Source of the DNA: Isoetes taiwanensis
Lineage: Eukaryota > Streptophyta > Lycopodiopsida > Isoetales > Isoetaceae
NCBI GenBank assembly: GCA_021234155.1
Contig: JAJEKV010000060.1
Coordinates: 5,852,323 to 5,916,322 of the forward strand
DNA: 64,000 nucleotides
Reading direction: 5' to 3'
In this document: piece after piece, positions 1-11,310 of the stretch
Position numbering within the stretch: position 1 is the first letter of the stretch
How the letters are laid out: the number at the start of each line of letters is the position of its first letter
Notes under the pieces: generated by a model
Seen by the model: the letters and a program-made list of their open reading frames with translations, nothing else
Told to the model about the DNA's origin: nothing
Database searches by the model: none
Made by a program: the position numbers and the translations under genes

Positions 1-699
1 GATTAGTGTCGAACACGCATTGAGATATGGCATCGAATTGATTGAGTATGGCATAGAGCACAGAGATCTTCGACCCTATGTAAATCCAATCAATCACTTC
101 ACACCAATCTGAATTGCCTACATAATAAGGAGATAATCCAATTTGGAATTGCTTAGAATTAGTCACGTTCTTCATATTCCTTTCCATGTTCCAGTAATCC
201 CTCTGTTCGCTGCTTGTTACGTGGATTACTAGTGGTTGCATCAAATTCATTTACCTTTGCTTTAAGTTGTTATATTCTTGCTATGGCACAAGCTCGAGGT
301 GTTCCATGGTGAAAAGACTAGGAAATAAGGGCAAAGCTATGTAAAATATTATTCCTACATGATTGCCTAATTGTATTAAAATAAGGAGGCATGGGAGGTA
401 GTCCCATGGCCTATTGCTCTCCCTGAACATTAAAAAATCTTTTCTATTCTATTCTATTAAAAGGAATGCGTTCTTATCTAATTAAGGTGGGGACATTATT
501 TTAAAGATAAAACTTTTTATCTTATATTGAAAGGATGCCTGCCAATAAAATGGGACATGCTATGTTAAGAAGGGGTCGTGACAAAAAGAAGAAGGTGACG
601 AGAGGAACTTGAAAAAATGTCGGTTCTTGGCTGCGCCTCCATCTAACTTAAGGGTAGATGTGAGAGAGAGACCATCCCTCCCTCTCTCAAATTCTGGCA
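1..699. other. AT-rich intergenic, no gene seen
   Basis: No reading frame with protein-like composition, no repeat arms and no RNA gene could be recognised here on either strand. It lies on the 3' side (minus sense) of the exon-like stretch that follows. Confidence 0.4.
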
Positions 700-968
700 C
701 TATTGCAGTATACCAGGGCTTCTTCCTACACGAATTTTGGTGCTAGCAAGGTTTTTGCCCTCTGCAAGTGAGTTCTTGATTTTTTCTGTTGATGTTTTCT
801 TTGAGAGTAGTTTGTGGCAGTTCTTTCTAGGGTATGCTGCTAAGCCACTAACGTGGCATTCAACTCTGTGCTTCTTATGGAGCATTTTGATTTCCGCATA
901 GATCGATGCAAGTTCTTCCAGCAATCCATTTGAGAAATGCAGAGGCCGTATTTTTATGCAAAAACACA
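700..968 (-). CDS. possible 3' exon of an uncharacterised minus-strand gene
   Basis: An open frame of about 89 codons ends at TAG (700-702). Read on the minus strand it is preceded by a good splice acceptor (pyrimidine-rich, ending TTTCAG at 969-971). The frame then needs one base from an upstream exon, as a real internal or terminal exon would. The translation is hydrophilic, with a start such as RPLHFSNGLLEELASIYAEI that looks helical, followed by a basic tail with KIRVGRSPG near the end. It may belong to the same gene as the coiled-coil exons at 2569-2895, which are on the same strand and upstream; that is inference. I do not recognise the family. It could also be a relic. Confidence 0.35.
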
Positions 969-980
969 CTGAAATGGCAA

Positions 981-2568
981 ATTGTGGCCCATAAGGTGGA
1001 GAAGAATCTTTGCAATCTTGGTAAGAGAAGCAGTCTTTAAATTTAGCATTACAAAAAAATTATCGCTGCGGCCAAGGCCACCGCGAACATTTCTCTTACC
1101 CACTCACTTACAGTTTGAAAAATTGTGTGAATCTGGAACAGTTTGTGGTATACCCCCCTCCCAAATGCTCTGCTTGCGAGAATATTGTGTGGTATACCCT
1201 CCTCCTGAATGCTACTCTTGGAGTTTAGAATGGTGTGAACATTCAGTGTATGCTCGCCAAAGTTGAATTAAAGTTTTGAAGCCTTGTAGTCAAAGATAAC
1301 ATTGTAAGCAATATTTCCTATTAGAATGACTGGATGAACCTTGAAACGTTGGTGCTAAAGCTTGGGACTTAACCTTCACCATAACATACTACAACTGTTG
1401 AGCTTGTTAATCTAATGTATTGGTTCTATTCAATTCTCTTCGACAATAGATTCAAAATTTAATGCCACACTTCTGCTTAATGGATATTAAAGGGAACTAT
1501 AAATCACTATATTGAGGGAATTGAACTCAATGAGGATTCCCTTCTCGAACTGGACCTCTGGGTGCTTTCCAATGCTAGACATTATTTGTAAGGCAATTGT
1601 GTGTGCAGTGATAACGACATAACAATGCAAACGAAACAGGTGTAGATAGCATTAATTAGTTAATAAATTGACATATGTTATTACCTGAGGATTACATGTA
1701 TATATCCACTCAACTTTTCAAGCAATGAGAATGTATTAAATAAAACATCTGCAAGTCTTCAAAATTGAAGCTAATATTGGTAGAGTATGTTCAACATGTC
1801 AAATTCACAACCTGCATATAACTTACATTTTTAAGTTTCAGCCAAAGTTCTTTTCATTAAAAAAGAGTAAGTACATTGAGTGCTAGAGCATTCCCATGAA
1901 ACACGTATTGCATTAGAAGTTTTGATGCAGAACTTATAGCGGTAGTGGATAGCAAATTTACGTCAAAAATCATAAGTTTTTCATCACAACACTTCCTCGT
2001 GAACTTGCAACTCTTAACAAAAATCTTAGAGAGAAATCACAGAAACTAGTACTTATATACATACAACAAGCCATTCAAAAGGGCCAATAAGCTGCTTGTT
2101 TTAAAACAAAACCATCCTTTCTAGTTACCAAAAGCTCTAAAGCACATATTCCAGCATAGAAGCTCAAACTTTTTTATCTTTGATCAGCTGCTTGAACTGA
2201 TGCTGAAAGAAGTAACACCAATCTAAAAAGAGCCTGATTCCATGATAAAAATCTCGGAAGCTGAAGATTGGCTAGAGCTATTATTCGCCATTTGATAAGA
2301 TGATATGATTGGTTGTGCTAGGTCGCATTAAATTTGGTAAGCTCCTGACGCAAGCCCATGCACGTCAAGCAAAGTAGACCCTATTATGGCACTAAGATCT
2401 TCAAAACTCAACTTTTCTGAAGCTACAACATATGTTATGTTTGGCCATTTTACAGCATGCTCTTAATTGTTGGTTGCTAACATCTGTGGCTATAACTGTC
2501 AAAATAGTCTGCTAACTGCAAAAATTATAAACATTACTTCTTTGATAGATGATAAGTCTAGGGCTCAC
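981..2568. other. AT-rich interval, no gene seen
   Basis: About 1.6 kb without a convincing exon on either strand. If the flanking minus-strand exon-like pieces belong to one gene, this would be intron. Nothing in the sequence proves it. Confidence 0.35.
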
Positions 2569-2895
2569 CTATCTATGGAGGACTCATAAAGAAAGAGATC
2601 AGCAGCTTTTTTCTGCACTTCAGACAATGCAAGTGCTACTTGCTGCTCACGTTCTGTGACATCCTGTAATTAACAATATTTTTAGCATATTAAATATGTC
2701 AAACAAAATTATCTAATACCTTGTGGCACTCTTGGAGCTCTCCTTGACTATATTAGCATGCTCTTCCTTTGCATGTAGGCTTTGCTCCTCTATACTCTTC
2801 CTTAATGCCCGAATTTTGTCAGACTCCCTGGTCGATGATATTTTTATCTCAAGAACCTCCTGTTCAACCTTGTGCATTCTTTTTGTTTCTTTTTT
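2569..2895 (-). pseudogene. two coiled-coil exons of an unidentified gene, probably degenerate
   Basis: Two adjacent minus-strand coding blocks are visible. The first, 2720-2895, follows an acceptor ending CCTTAG and encodes about 58 residues of charged heptad-like sequence (for example KVEQEVLEIKISSTRESDK), ending at a GTATTAG donor. The second, 2569-2663, follows an acceptor ending TTACAG, encodes about 31 residues (DVTEREQQVALALSEVQKK) and ends at a GTGAGC donor. Composition indicates a long coiled coil. The gap between them is only 56 bp, very short for a plant intron, and the phases do not match: joining them shifts the second block into an early stop. This suggests a small deletion or a dead copy. 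The family is not recognised. Confidence 0.45.
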
Positions 2896-3468
2896 CTAAG
2901 GAAATAGTCCATTGTTGCAACCATAGTTGCAGACTAGCCATTTTCGAACATCCCATGCTTTTGTGTGATTCCTTGTATGTGATGCCAAAAAGGCGAAAAG
3001 CTCAGGCAAATATTGAGGCCTAGAAAGAGCATAAATCTCTGATTGCTCATCAAAAAGACCTGCCATAGCTGATATGCTAGACACCAAAATTGCATGTTTT
3101 CATTACCAAAAAATAGCAGACTAAGCCCTGCTCCAGTAGAGACGGTGCAGGGCCACTGCCTCAGACCGGAGAGCAAGCCCGCCATAAACATTTTCTATGG
3201 CAAGCTCTATGCTTGTTTAACCTTGCCATTGAAGGTGGCTAAAACTCCCTGCAGATATTGTAGGATATGGCAGCGATAACATAATTTTAACCTATAGAAG
3301 GTATTTGCCGATGTGGCGTCAAGAACAGAGAAGTTCGCAAAAAAAAAATTGATGTATGTTGTGGATTCTTGCTCATGGATTCCGCCATCTGGGGCCAAAA
3401 CTCCCTGATATGACCATGTTTGTCGTGGTTCGCTATGGCCTTCCCTGAAATTTGGATGGCACATAATT
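2896..3468. other. no gene recognised
   Basis: Short overlapping open frames on both strands, none with family resemblance. The stretch ends where the large tandem duplication begins. Confidence 0.35.
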
Positions 3469-3896
3469 GTTTTCAATTCAATGGATAGGCGAGATGAGTG
3501 CCTCGATGACGAAGAATATGCCAAAGAATCCTCCCTATATTCTTTATATATGTTCAGATAGCCTTAACTCTCCAGGTCTTTCTAGCAGATGGATTTTCCC
3601 TCTTCTCTTGCTCTTTCTTGCTAGCAGAAAGGTATAGGGGTTGATTTTTGAGAAAGCTGCAGAATATGTTTTCATTTTCTACAGATATGTCAACAATATT
3701 TTAGACCAATTTAGATTGCTGATGCGTATATAGTAGCTCGGGGGTGTGGCCTTGGATGTTAGTCTTGGTGGACTAGCATGAGTGTCTAAGTTTGGCAAAT
3801 TATTGGCAAGGGAAGACAATAAAGGCAAGCAATGATCTATTTAATTATGATGTTAAAGGCTTGCTAAATAAAAAAAGACTAAAGTTATAGCAAAGA

Positions 3897-3907
3897 TCTA
3901 TAAATAG
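3897..3907 (+). promoter_or_regulatory. TATA-box-like site, copy 1
   Basis: TCTATAAATAG is a strong TATA match, followed by a pyrimidine-rich stretch and a leader-like region free of long ORFs. It is conserved in the second duplicate. It could be the promoter of a decayed LTR or of a host gene; no downstream coding region confirms use. Confidence 0.3.
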
Positions 3908-5375
3908 AAGCTGAATTTCAGTTACATATATCTCTGCAACTAGAGATCGGATTTAGGCAACTCTTACTTCTCTGGAAACGTCTCAGAGTCTAGTTTCCGA
4001 ATTTGGGAGTGCTTTGTCTACTTCGTCCGAAGGAGAGAGATATGGCCGAAAGAGTGATAGGAGGTCAAAGAAGAGTGCTCAATCATTCGCTCGTGAATCT
4101 AATTCTAAGAAAGCCATTACTTTTTCCTAGAGTTTCTACTGTTCTTGTTTAATAATCTATTACTATCTCTAAGCCTAACTCTTGGTGTTTTATATTGAGG
4201 ACTACTAGCTCGAGGGAGGAGCTACCAGTGGAAGCTGATTGTCAGGCCTTGCCATAATTCTGCCAGTTCTTTAGCACCGAATGACCCGGTTAGGTGTTGA
4301 ACTACCATAGATTGATTATTACATATGGACCTAGCTCTAGGTTTGATAAATTAGAGCTTGACCAATCTGAGTTATTCATGTAACTCGTGTTCATTTGACT
4401 TGTATTTATTTCAAATAGAGATCTTTGGGCCGTTTCTTCTTTTTATTTCTTTGGTGATTAAACTATGGTGTCTTAGTTCTGGTTCTGCTACAATGCACTG
4501 TTAACGTGTCGCCCATGTACAATTCTTTCCCTGACATATCAATGGAACTTTTTGTGAACCAATTAATTGACTTTCATGTCATTTTGCTGTAAATCAATGA
4601 GTATATGTTGTTAATAAGTTCTTGAATGGCAAATAGTGTGTATATCTAACTCATGCAATTCTTATTATGAATATGCTTTTTCACCTAGATAATGACACTT
4701 TCGGTTTTTTATATGTTCTGTGCTTCGAGGAGGAAAAAATAGGATGATACGAAAAAAAAAGGAGGAAAATATCGCCCAGCCAACAATTGCCACGTATGTT
4801 GGCAACTATTTTTCTTTCTTCGTCGCAAGACAACCCAAGAAATATGGCACAAAATATTTCTCCCTACGATTGATCCTGGGGCGTCACGTCTACAATCGGC
4901 TGCAGGGGTGCAACCATCGGGTCTACCTTAACGCTCTAGTTCTCAGGTTTACAGGCTGAGATTAGATCTCAGTCGTTCACTAGAGTAGTGTTGTTACCAG
5001 ATTATAATAGCTTCATCGGCCACATTTTTTCTTGTTTCTCATAACATCCTAGGGTGTTGTGGCTTTAATCGTTATAACATCCTAGAATGACACGAATCTG
5101 CCCAAAATACCTCTAGATTTTGCCGGAGCTCTGCTCCAAGCTCCGAAGCTGGGTTGCTTCATCCAAAACTCTGGGTTCTTCTTGAACCGGCGGCATAGGC
5201 TGAACAAGAAAACAAAAACAGAGGAGAAGCTGACAGAACTAGCTATGGCAGAACTGGCTATCGCGGAATGGCTTTGATAGAACTGGCTATGGCTTCCTTT
5301 GCTCTCTGTGCAATGCAAACCCTTGAATCAGGGCGCACCCCCTTGCCATTTTGATGCCCTCAAATTCTTCTTTCA

Positions 5376-5401
5376 ATAACGCCCTCAGGCCAGGGCGTTA
5401 T
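5376..5401. repeat. ATAACGCCCT hairpin, copy 1
   Basis: Perfect 10-bp arms ATAACGCCCT and AGGGCGTTAT enclose a 6-base loop, followed by CTACACCATAGCC. The same hairpin and right flank recur at 9608 and, with variation, near 18.88, 55.8 and 56.1 kb, so this looks like the end of a dispersed element. Confidence 0.7.
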
Positions 5402-7058
5402 CTACACCATAGCCAGCTAACAGATCGTTGTTACAGTATCCGCCTTCTAAAGCAAAGTGTATGACCACCATATAAATAAGCGATCTGCAATACCTTCCTT
5501 CTGAGGCAGAGTGTATGACCTTTATGATCCTTTAGCCATGCTACAGATATATTGCAGTGGATGACGTGTTAATCATGCTTTCTGGATGGATTAGTTGGCT
5601 CTGAAAGATATAGAGGTTAAGCCACTATATTTGCTCAAACTCAACAGGCCTTGCATTTTTCTCCTTTTCCTGCAATGATGACATATCTAGTAAGCAAAAA
5701 AAGGGTGCAGCTATGCTCCATAGCAAGCGAGCTTCTTCATATTAAAAATATTTATAAATTACTAGATATTACATCAAGCATTATTCACTTCATTTTGATC
5801 AGAGGTAGTCCATTGCTGACCATTGCTTGAGTTTGATCTGCATTATTTTACAAACTCGGAAAAATATTTCTCTACTTATTGCTTTACAGCTTACAGCATG
5901 TCATGTGATTATATTGTTCTAAGTTCCTTTTCTATGATTGTCCACAAGAAGGACCTTTACAGACTATCCTTCGTTTTCAGTATGGTCAGATTATAGAGTA
6001 CTATCTTCTACACATCCAATCCGCGAAATATTTTGATCACATAGTTCCATGCATCTTAATTGGTGATTTAACATCCACGAGGAGATTATCAAGTTGTTTA
6101 GGAAACAACGCATTGGTACAAACAAAGGAATGTCATTGATTAGTAGCTGTCATAATTATCTCAAGATGCTTTGCCTGAACAACTTCGATGTGTACATTGC
6201 ATAGGCTCAATAGAACTTTCGCTATGCAACTGTCATTAATTGGAGAGTCTTCTTGCCTCTAGATAATATCCCATCTGGTGATATAGATTATAACTCCTCT
6301 TTTAGAAGATTGATTCTTATTAGCCTCAGCAAAGGGTTGATGGGCTAAATCTTGTATGTGGACTCTGAATGCAGTGTTCCTTGATCCTTCCAATTCTACA
6401 CGTTTACTCATCAATGCCATTCTGGAAACTTGGTAATTCAGGTTTGGGATAAACGTTTCATTCCAGTTTAAAATACTCATATGCATCATAGGAGCCAGAC
6501 GTATAACTCCCCTCAAATTGGATTCTAATGATACAATTTCCTCTCTCCCATGTTTGAAGAAGAATTAATTTCTTTTGACATCTAGATGCAGGATTTAATG
6601 TTCAGAATGATACAGAGACTTTGGATTGTTTTGTATAATGCTAAAGGAGAAGCTAGTTCCAGACCATATATTCTGCACATTTGAAATGGTGATTAATTAG
6701 AAATAAGTCAATTTCCAATTTAACCCAACCAAGTAACAATACTCATTGGAAACAAAATAAAGGAAAATGATTGACTAAAAAAATGCAAGGAATTTTGACT
6801 GCTAAAATATTTAAAAATAGGAAAAATTACCTAAATGCTCCTATCTAAATGCACTTGGTCAACAAAATATTATTGTATTATGGTATATTTACCTAAATGC
6901 CCCCAATTTTATACACAATTACCAAAATGCTCTCAACTACATTAGAATTCACTAAAATGTCCTCGCTTCATAAAAATGGACACATTTTTTATACATGATG
7001 CCCTTTTAAGACAATTGATTACCAAAACATACACTTTGAACAATAGAGATTAATCCTT

Positions 7059-7830
7059 TTGAAAATATTCCATGTGATCTCTCATGCTGGTGGTGAACGA
7101 CAACTACAACAGTTATGCCCAACCTCTTGGCAATTTTTATGTTATTGTGGCCTCTTTTATGGGATATATGCTGCATTGCCTGCATCAGATCAGCGAGTTG
7201 CTAGCATCATAGGGGTTAAACAGGGATGTCTGGTATCTCCAACGCTCTTTGGTCTCTATATTGCCAAGTTGGAGACCTGGATGCAAGAACATGGGGGCAG
7301 TGGCCCGCAGCTACCAGAGGCATACAGTATAAGGCAATTGCTTTATGCAGACGATGTAGACTTGCTATCCCATACAGCCAGGATTATGCAGCAGCATTTG
7401 GACGCTCTTAGTGGGTTCTGTGACACAAAAGGAATGACGGTGAACCTGCAGAAAACTAAGCTCTTAGCAGTCCTCTCCTCGCGGCATGATATCCCAGATC
7501 TCTATTACAGAGGACAGAAGGTGGATGTTGTAAGGACCTTCAAGTATCTGGGAATCGACTTTTGCGCTAGCATGTTATGGGATGACTGTGTGGAAAGACG
7601 GGTCAGCGCGGGATGGAAAGCCCTGTATGCTATGCAGAGTAGCTGCTACAGAATAGACCTATGTGACTGGGCACGTAGAGCACACCTGTTCAGAGCACTC
7701 GTTGAACCAGTATTGTTGTATGGGGTAGAGGTCTGGGGTCCAGCAATTAGCAAGAACACCTGGGATAAGCTAGCGAGGGTGCAAAAGGCCTTCTTAACAT
7801 ACAACCCAGGTATCAAGGACACAGTGCCCA
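7059..7830 (+). pseudogene. LINE reverse-transcriptase fragment, copy 1
   Basis: This is the palm and thumb of a non-LTR retrotransposon reverse transcriptase. Visible motifs are GVKQGCLVSPTLFGLY (RT block 4), the catalytic LLYADDVDLLS (YADD, block 5), VNLQKTKLL and FKYLGIDF, then a thumb segment with LLYGVEVWGP. The 5' part of the LINE (endonuclease, RT fingers) is missing, and the 3' end is cut at 7830 by the duplication breakpoint. The last ~7 residues of the open frame read into copy 2 and are not RT. Copy 1 keeps a cleaner frame than copy 2, which has an extra T near 11,816. It is a dead fragment that once copied RNA at nicked genomic DNA. Confidence 0.85.
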
Positions 7831-8157
7831 GTTTTCAATTCAATGGATAGGCGAGATGAGTGCCTCGATGACGAAGAATATGCCAAAGAATCCTCCCTAT
7901 ATTCTTTATATATGTTCAGATAGCCTTAACTCTCCAGGTCTTTCTAGCAGATGGATTTTCCCTCTTCTCTTTTTAGATTGCTGATGCGTATATAGTAGCT
8001 CGGGGGTGTGGCCTTGGATGTTAGTCTTGGTGGACTAGCATGAGTGTCTAAGTTTGGCAAATTATTGGCAAGGGAAGACAATAAAGGCAAGATATGATCT
8101 ATTTAATTATGATGTTAAAGGCTTGCTAAATAAAAAAAGACTAAAGTTATAGCAAAG

Positions 8158-8168
8158 ATCTATAAATA
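8158..8168 (+). promoter_or_regulatory. TATA-box-like site, copy 2
   Basis: Same TCTATAAATAG as at 3897, carried along by the duplication. Confidence 0.3.
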
Positions 8169-9607
8169 GAAGCTGAACTTCAGTTACATATATCTCTGCA
8201 ACTAGAGATCGGATTTAGGCAACTCTTACTTCTCTGGAAACGTCTGAGTCTAGTTTCCGAATTTGGGAGTGCTTTGTCTACTTCATCCGAAGGAGAGAGA
8301 TATGGCCGAAAGAGTGATAGGGGGTCAAAGAAGAGTGCTCAAGTCATTCGCTCGTGAATCTAATTCTAAGAAAGCCATTACTTTTTCCTAGAGTTTCTAC
8401 TGTTCTTGTTTAATAATCTATTACTATCTCTAAGCCTAACTCTTGGTGTTTTATATTGAGGACTACTAGCTCGAGGGAGGAGCTACCAGTGGAAGCTGAT
8501 TGTCAGGCCTTGCCATAATTCTGCCAGTTCTTTAGCACCGAATGACCCGGTTAGGTGTTGAACTACCATAGATTGATTATTACATCTGGACCTAGCTCTA
8601 GGTTTGATAAATTAGAGCTTGACCAATCTGAGTTATTCATGTAACTCGTGTTCATTTGACTTGTATTTATTTCAAATAGAGATCTTTGGGCCGTTTCTTC
8701 TTTTTATTTCTTTGGTGATTAAACTATGGTGTCTTAGTTCTGGTTCTGCTACAATGCACTGTTAACGTGTCGCCCATGTACAATTCTTTCCCTGACATAT
8801 CAATGGAACTTTTTGTGAACCAATTAATTGACTTTCATGTCATTTTGCTGTAAATCAACGAGTATATGTTGTTAATAAGTTCTTGAATGGCAAATAGTGT
8901 GTATATCTAACTCATGCAATTCTTATTATGAATATGCTTTTTCACCTAGATAATGACACTTTCGGTTTTTTATATGTTCTGTGCTTCGAGGAGGAAAAAA
9001 TAGGATGATCTGAAAAAAAAGGGAAAATATCATTGACCAACAATTGCCACGTATGTTAGCAACTATTTTTCTTTCTTCGTCGCAAGACAACCCAAGAAAT
9101 ATGGCACAAAATATTTCTCCCTACGATTGATCCTGGGGCGTCGCCTCTACAATCGGCTGCAGGGGTGCAACCATCAAGTCTACCTTAACGCTCTAGTTCT
9201 CAGGTTTACAGGCTGGGATTAGATCTCAGTCGTTCACTAGAGTAGTGTTGTTACCAGATTATAATAGCTTCATCGACCACATTTTTTCTTGTTTCTCATA
9301 ACATCCTAGGGTGTTGTGGCTTTAATCGTTATAACATCCTAGAATGACACGAATGTGCCCAAAATACCTCTAGATTTTGCCTGGGTTGCTTCATCCAAAA
9401 CTCTGGGTTCTTGTTGAACCGGCGTCTTAGGCTGAACAAGAAAACAAAAACAGAGGAGAAACTGACAGAACTAGCTATGGCAGAACTGGCTATTGCGGAA
9501 TGGCTTTGATAGAACTGGCTATGACTTCCCCTGCTCTCTGTGCAATGCAAACCCTTGAATCAGGGCGCACCCCCTTGCCATTTTGATGCCCTCAAATTCT
9601 TCTTTCA

Positions 9608-9633
9608 ATAACGCCCTCAGGCCAGGGCGTTAT
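9608..9633. repeat. ATAACGCCCT hairpin, copy 2
   Basis: Identical 10-bp arms and 6-base loop to the hairpin at 5376, again followed by CTACACCATAGCC. This is a consequence of the tandem duplication. Confidence 0.7.
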
Positions 9634-10054
9634 CTACACCATAGCCAGCTAGCATATCATTGTTACAGTATCCGCCTTCTAAGGCAAAGTGTATGACCAC
9701 CATATAAATAAGCGATCTGCAATACCTTCCTTCTGAGGCAGAGTGTATGACCTTCATGACCCTTTAGCCATGCTACAAATATATTGCAGTGGATAACGTG
9801 TTAATCATGCTTTCTGGATGGATTAGTTGGCTCTGAAAGATATAGAGGTTAAGCCACTATATTTGCTCAAACTCAACAGGCCTTGCATTTTTCTCCTTTT
9901 CCTGCAATGATGACATATCTAGTAAGCACAAAAAGGGTGCAGCTATGCTCCATAGCAAGCGAGCTTCTTCATATTAAAAATATTTATAAATTACTAGATA
10001 TTACATCAAGCATTATTCACTTCATTTTGATCAGAGGTAGTCCATTGCTGACCA

Positions 10055-10450
10055 TTGCTTGAGTTTGATCTGCATTATTTTACAAACTCGGAGAAATATT
10101 TCTCTACTTATTGCTTTACAATTTACAGCATGTCATGTGATTATATTGTTCTAAGTTCCTTTTCTACGATTGTCCACAAGAAGGACCTTTACAGACTATC
10201 CTTCGTTTTCAGTACTTTGATTGGCCAGATTATAGAGTACTATCTTCTACACATCCAATCCGCGAAATATTTTGATCACATAGTTCCACGCATCTTAATT
10301 GGTGATTTAACATCCACTGATGTCGAGGAGATTATCAAGTTGTTTAGGAAACAACGCATTGGTACAAACAAAGGAATGTCATTGATTAGTAGCTGTCATA
10401 ATTATCTCAAGATGCTTTGCCTGAACAACTTCGATGTGTACATTGCATAG
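10055..10450 (+). CDS. hypothetical 131-residue ORF, open only in copy 2
   Basis: A 131-codon frame rich in Ile, Leu, Phe and Tyr, with a more protein-like second half (for example IIKLFRKQRIGTNKGMSL). In duplicate copy 1 (about 5,870-6,200) the same frame is broken by two small deletions, so copy 2 preserves the older state. I recognise no domain, signal peptide or membrane segment. AT-rich DNA gives such frames by chance, so I regard it as doubtful. Comparing substitution patterns between the two copies would help. Confidence 0.2.
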   Translation: MLEFDLHYFTNSEKYFSTYCFTIYSMSCDYIVLSSFSTIVHKKDLYRLSFVFSTLIGQIIEYYLLHIQSAKYFDHIVPRILIGDLTSTDVEEIIKLFRKQRIGTNKGMSLISSCHNYLKMLCLNNFDVYIA

Positions 10451-11310
10451 GCTCAATAGAACTTTCGCTATGCAACTGTCATTAATTGGAGAGTCTTCTT
10501 GCCTCTAGATAATATCCCATCTGGTGATATAGATTATAACTCCTCTTTTAGAAGATTGATACTTATTAGCCTCAGCAAAGGGTTGATGGGCTAAATCTTG
10601 TTTGTGGACTCTGAATGCAGTGTTCCTTGATCCTTCCAATTCTACACGTTTACTCATCAATGCCATTCTGGAAACTTGGGTCTCTAATTCAGGTTTGGGA
10701 TAAACGTTTCATTCCAGTTTAAAATACTCATATGCATCATAGGAGCCAGACATATAACTCCCCTCAAATTGGATTCTAATGATACAATTTCCTCTCTCCC
10801 ATGTTTGAAGAAGAATTAATTTCTTTTGACATCTAGATGCAGGATTTAATGTTCAGAATGATACATAGACTTTGGATTGTTTTGTATAATGCTAAAGGAG
10901 AAGCTAGTTCCAGACCATATATTCTGCACATTTGAAATGGTGATTAATTAGAAATAAGTCAATTTCCAATTTAACCCAACCAAGTAACAATATTCATTGG
11001 AAACAAAATAAAGGAAAATGATTGACTAAAAAAATGCAAGGAATTTTGACTGCTAAAATATTTAAAAATAGGGAAAATTACCTAAATGCTCCTATCTAAA
11101 TGCACTTGGTCAACAAAATATTATTGTATTATGGTATATTTACCTAAATGCCCCCAATTTTATACACAATTACCAAAATGCTCTCAACTACATTAGAATT
11201 CACTAAAATGTCCTCGCTTCATAAAAATGGGCACATTTTTTATACATGATGCCCTTTTAAGACAATTGATTACCAAAACATACACTTTGAACCAATAGAG
11301 ATTAATCCTT

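Larger units (their letters stand above)
3469..7830. repeat. tandem segmental duplication, copy 1 (~4.36 kb)
   Basis: The sequence from GTTTTCAATTCAATGG at 3469 recurs almost unchanged from 7831, a period of 4362 bases. Copy 1 ends inside a LINE reverse-transcriptase fragment, directly abutting the start of copy 2, so the junction at 7830/7831 is the duplication breakpoint. Compared with copy 2 it contains an extra ~105 bases (about 3615-3718) and lacks short segments near 5982 and 6077 that keep an ORF open in copy 2. Confidence 0.9.

Noticed and set aside
3757-4491. Possible LTR or solo LTR around the TATA box (TG...CA ends)
   Set aside because: No matching second LTR other than the tandem-duplicate copy, no PBS or PPT next to it, and no TSD.
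6830-7010. CRISPR-like short repeats (ACCTAAATGCYCC)
   Set aside because: Spacing and sequence are irregular, and this is a plant nuclear context.
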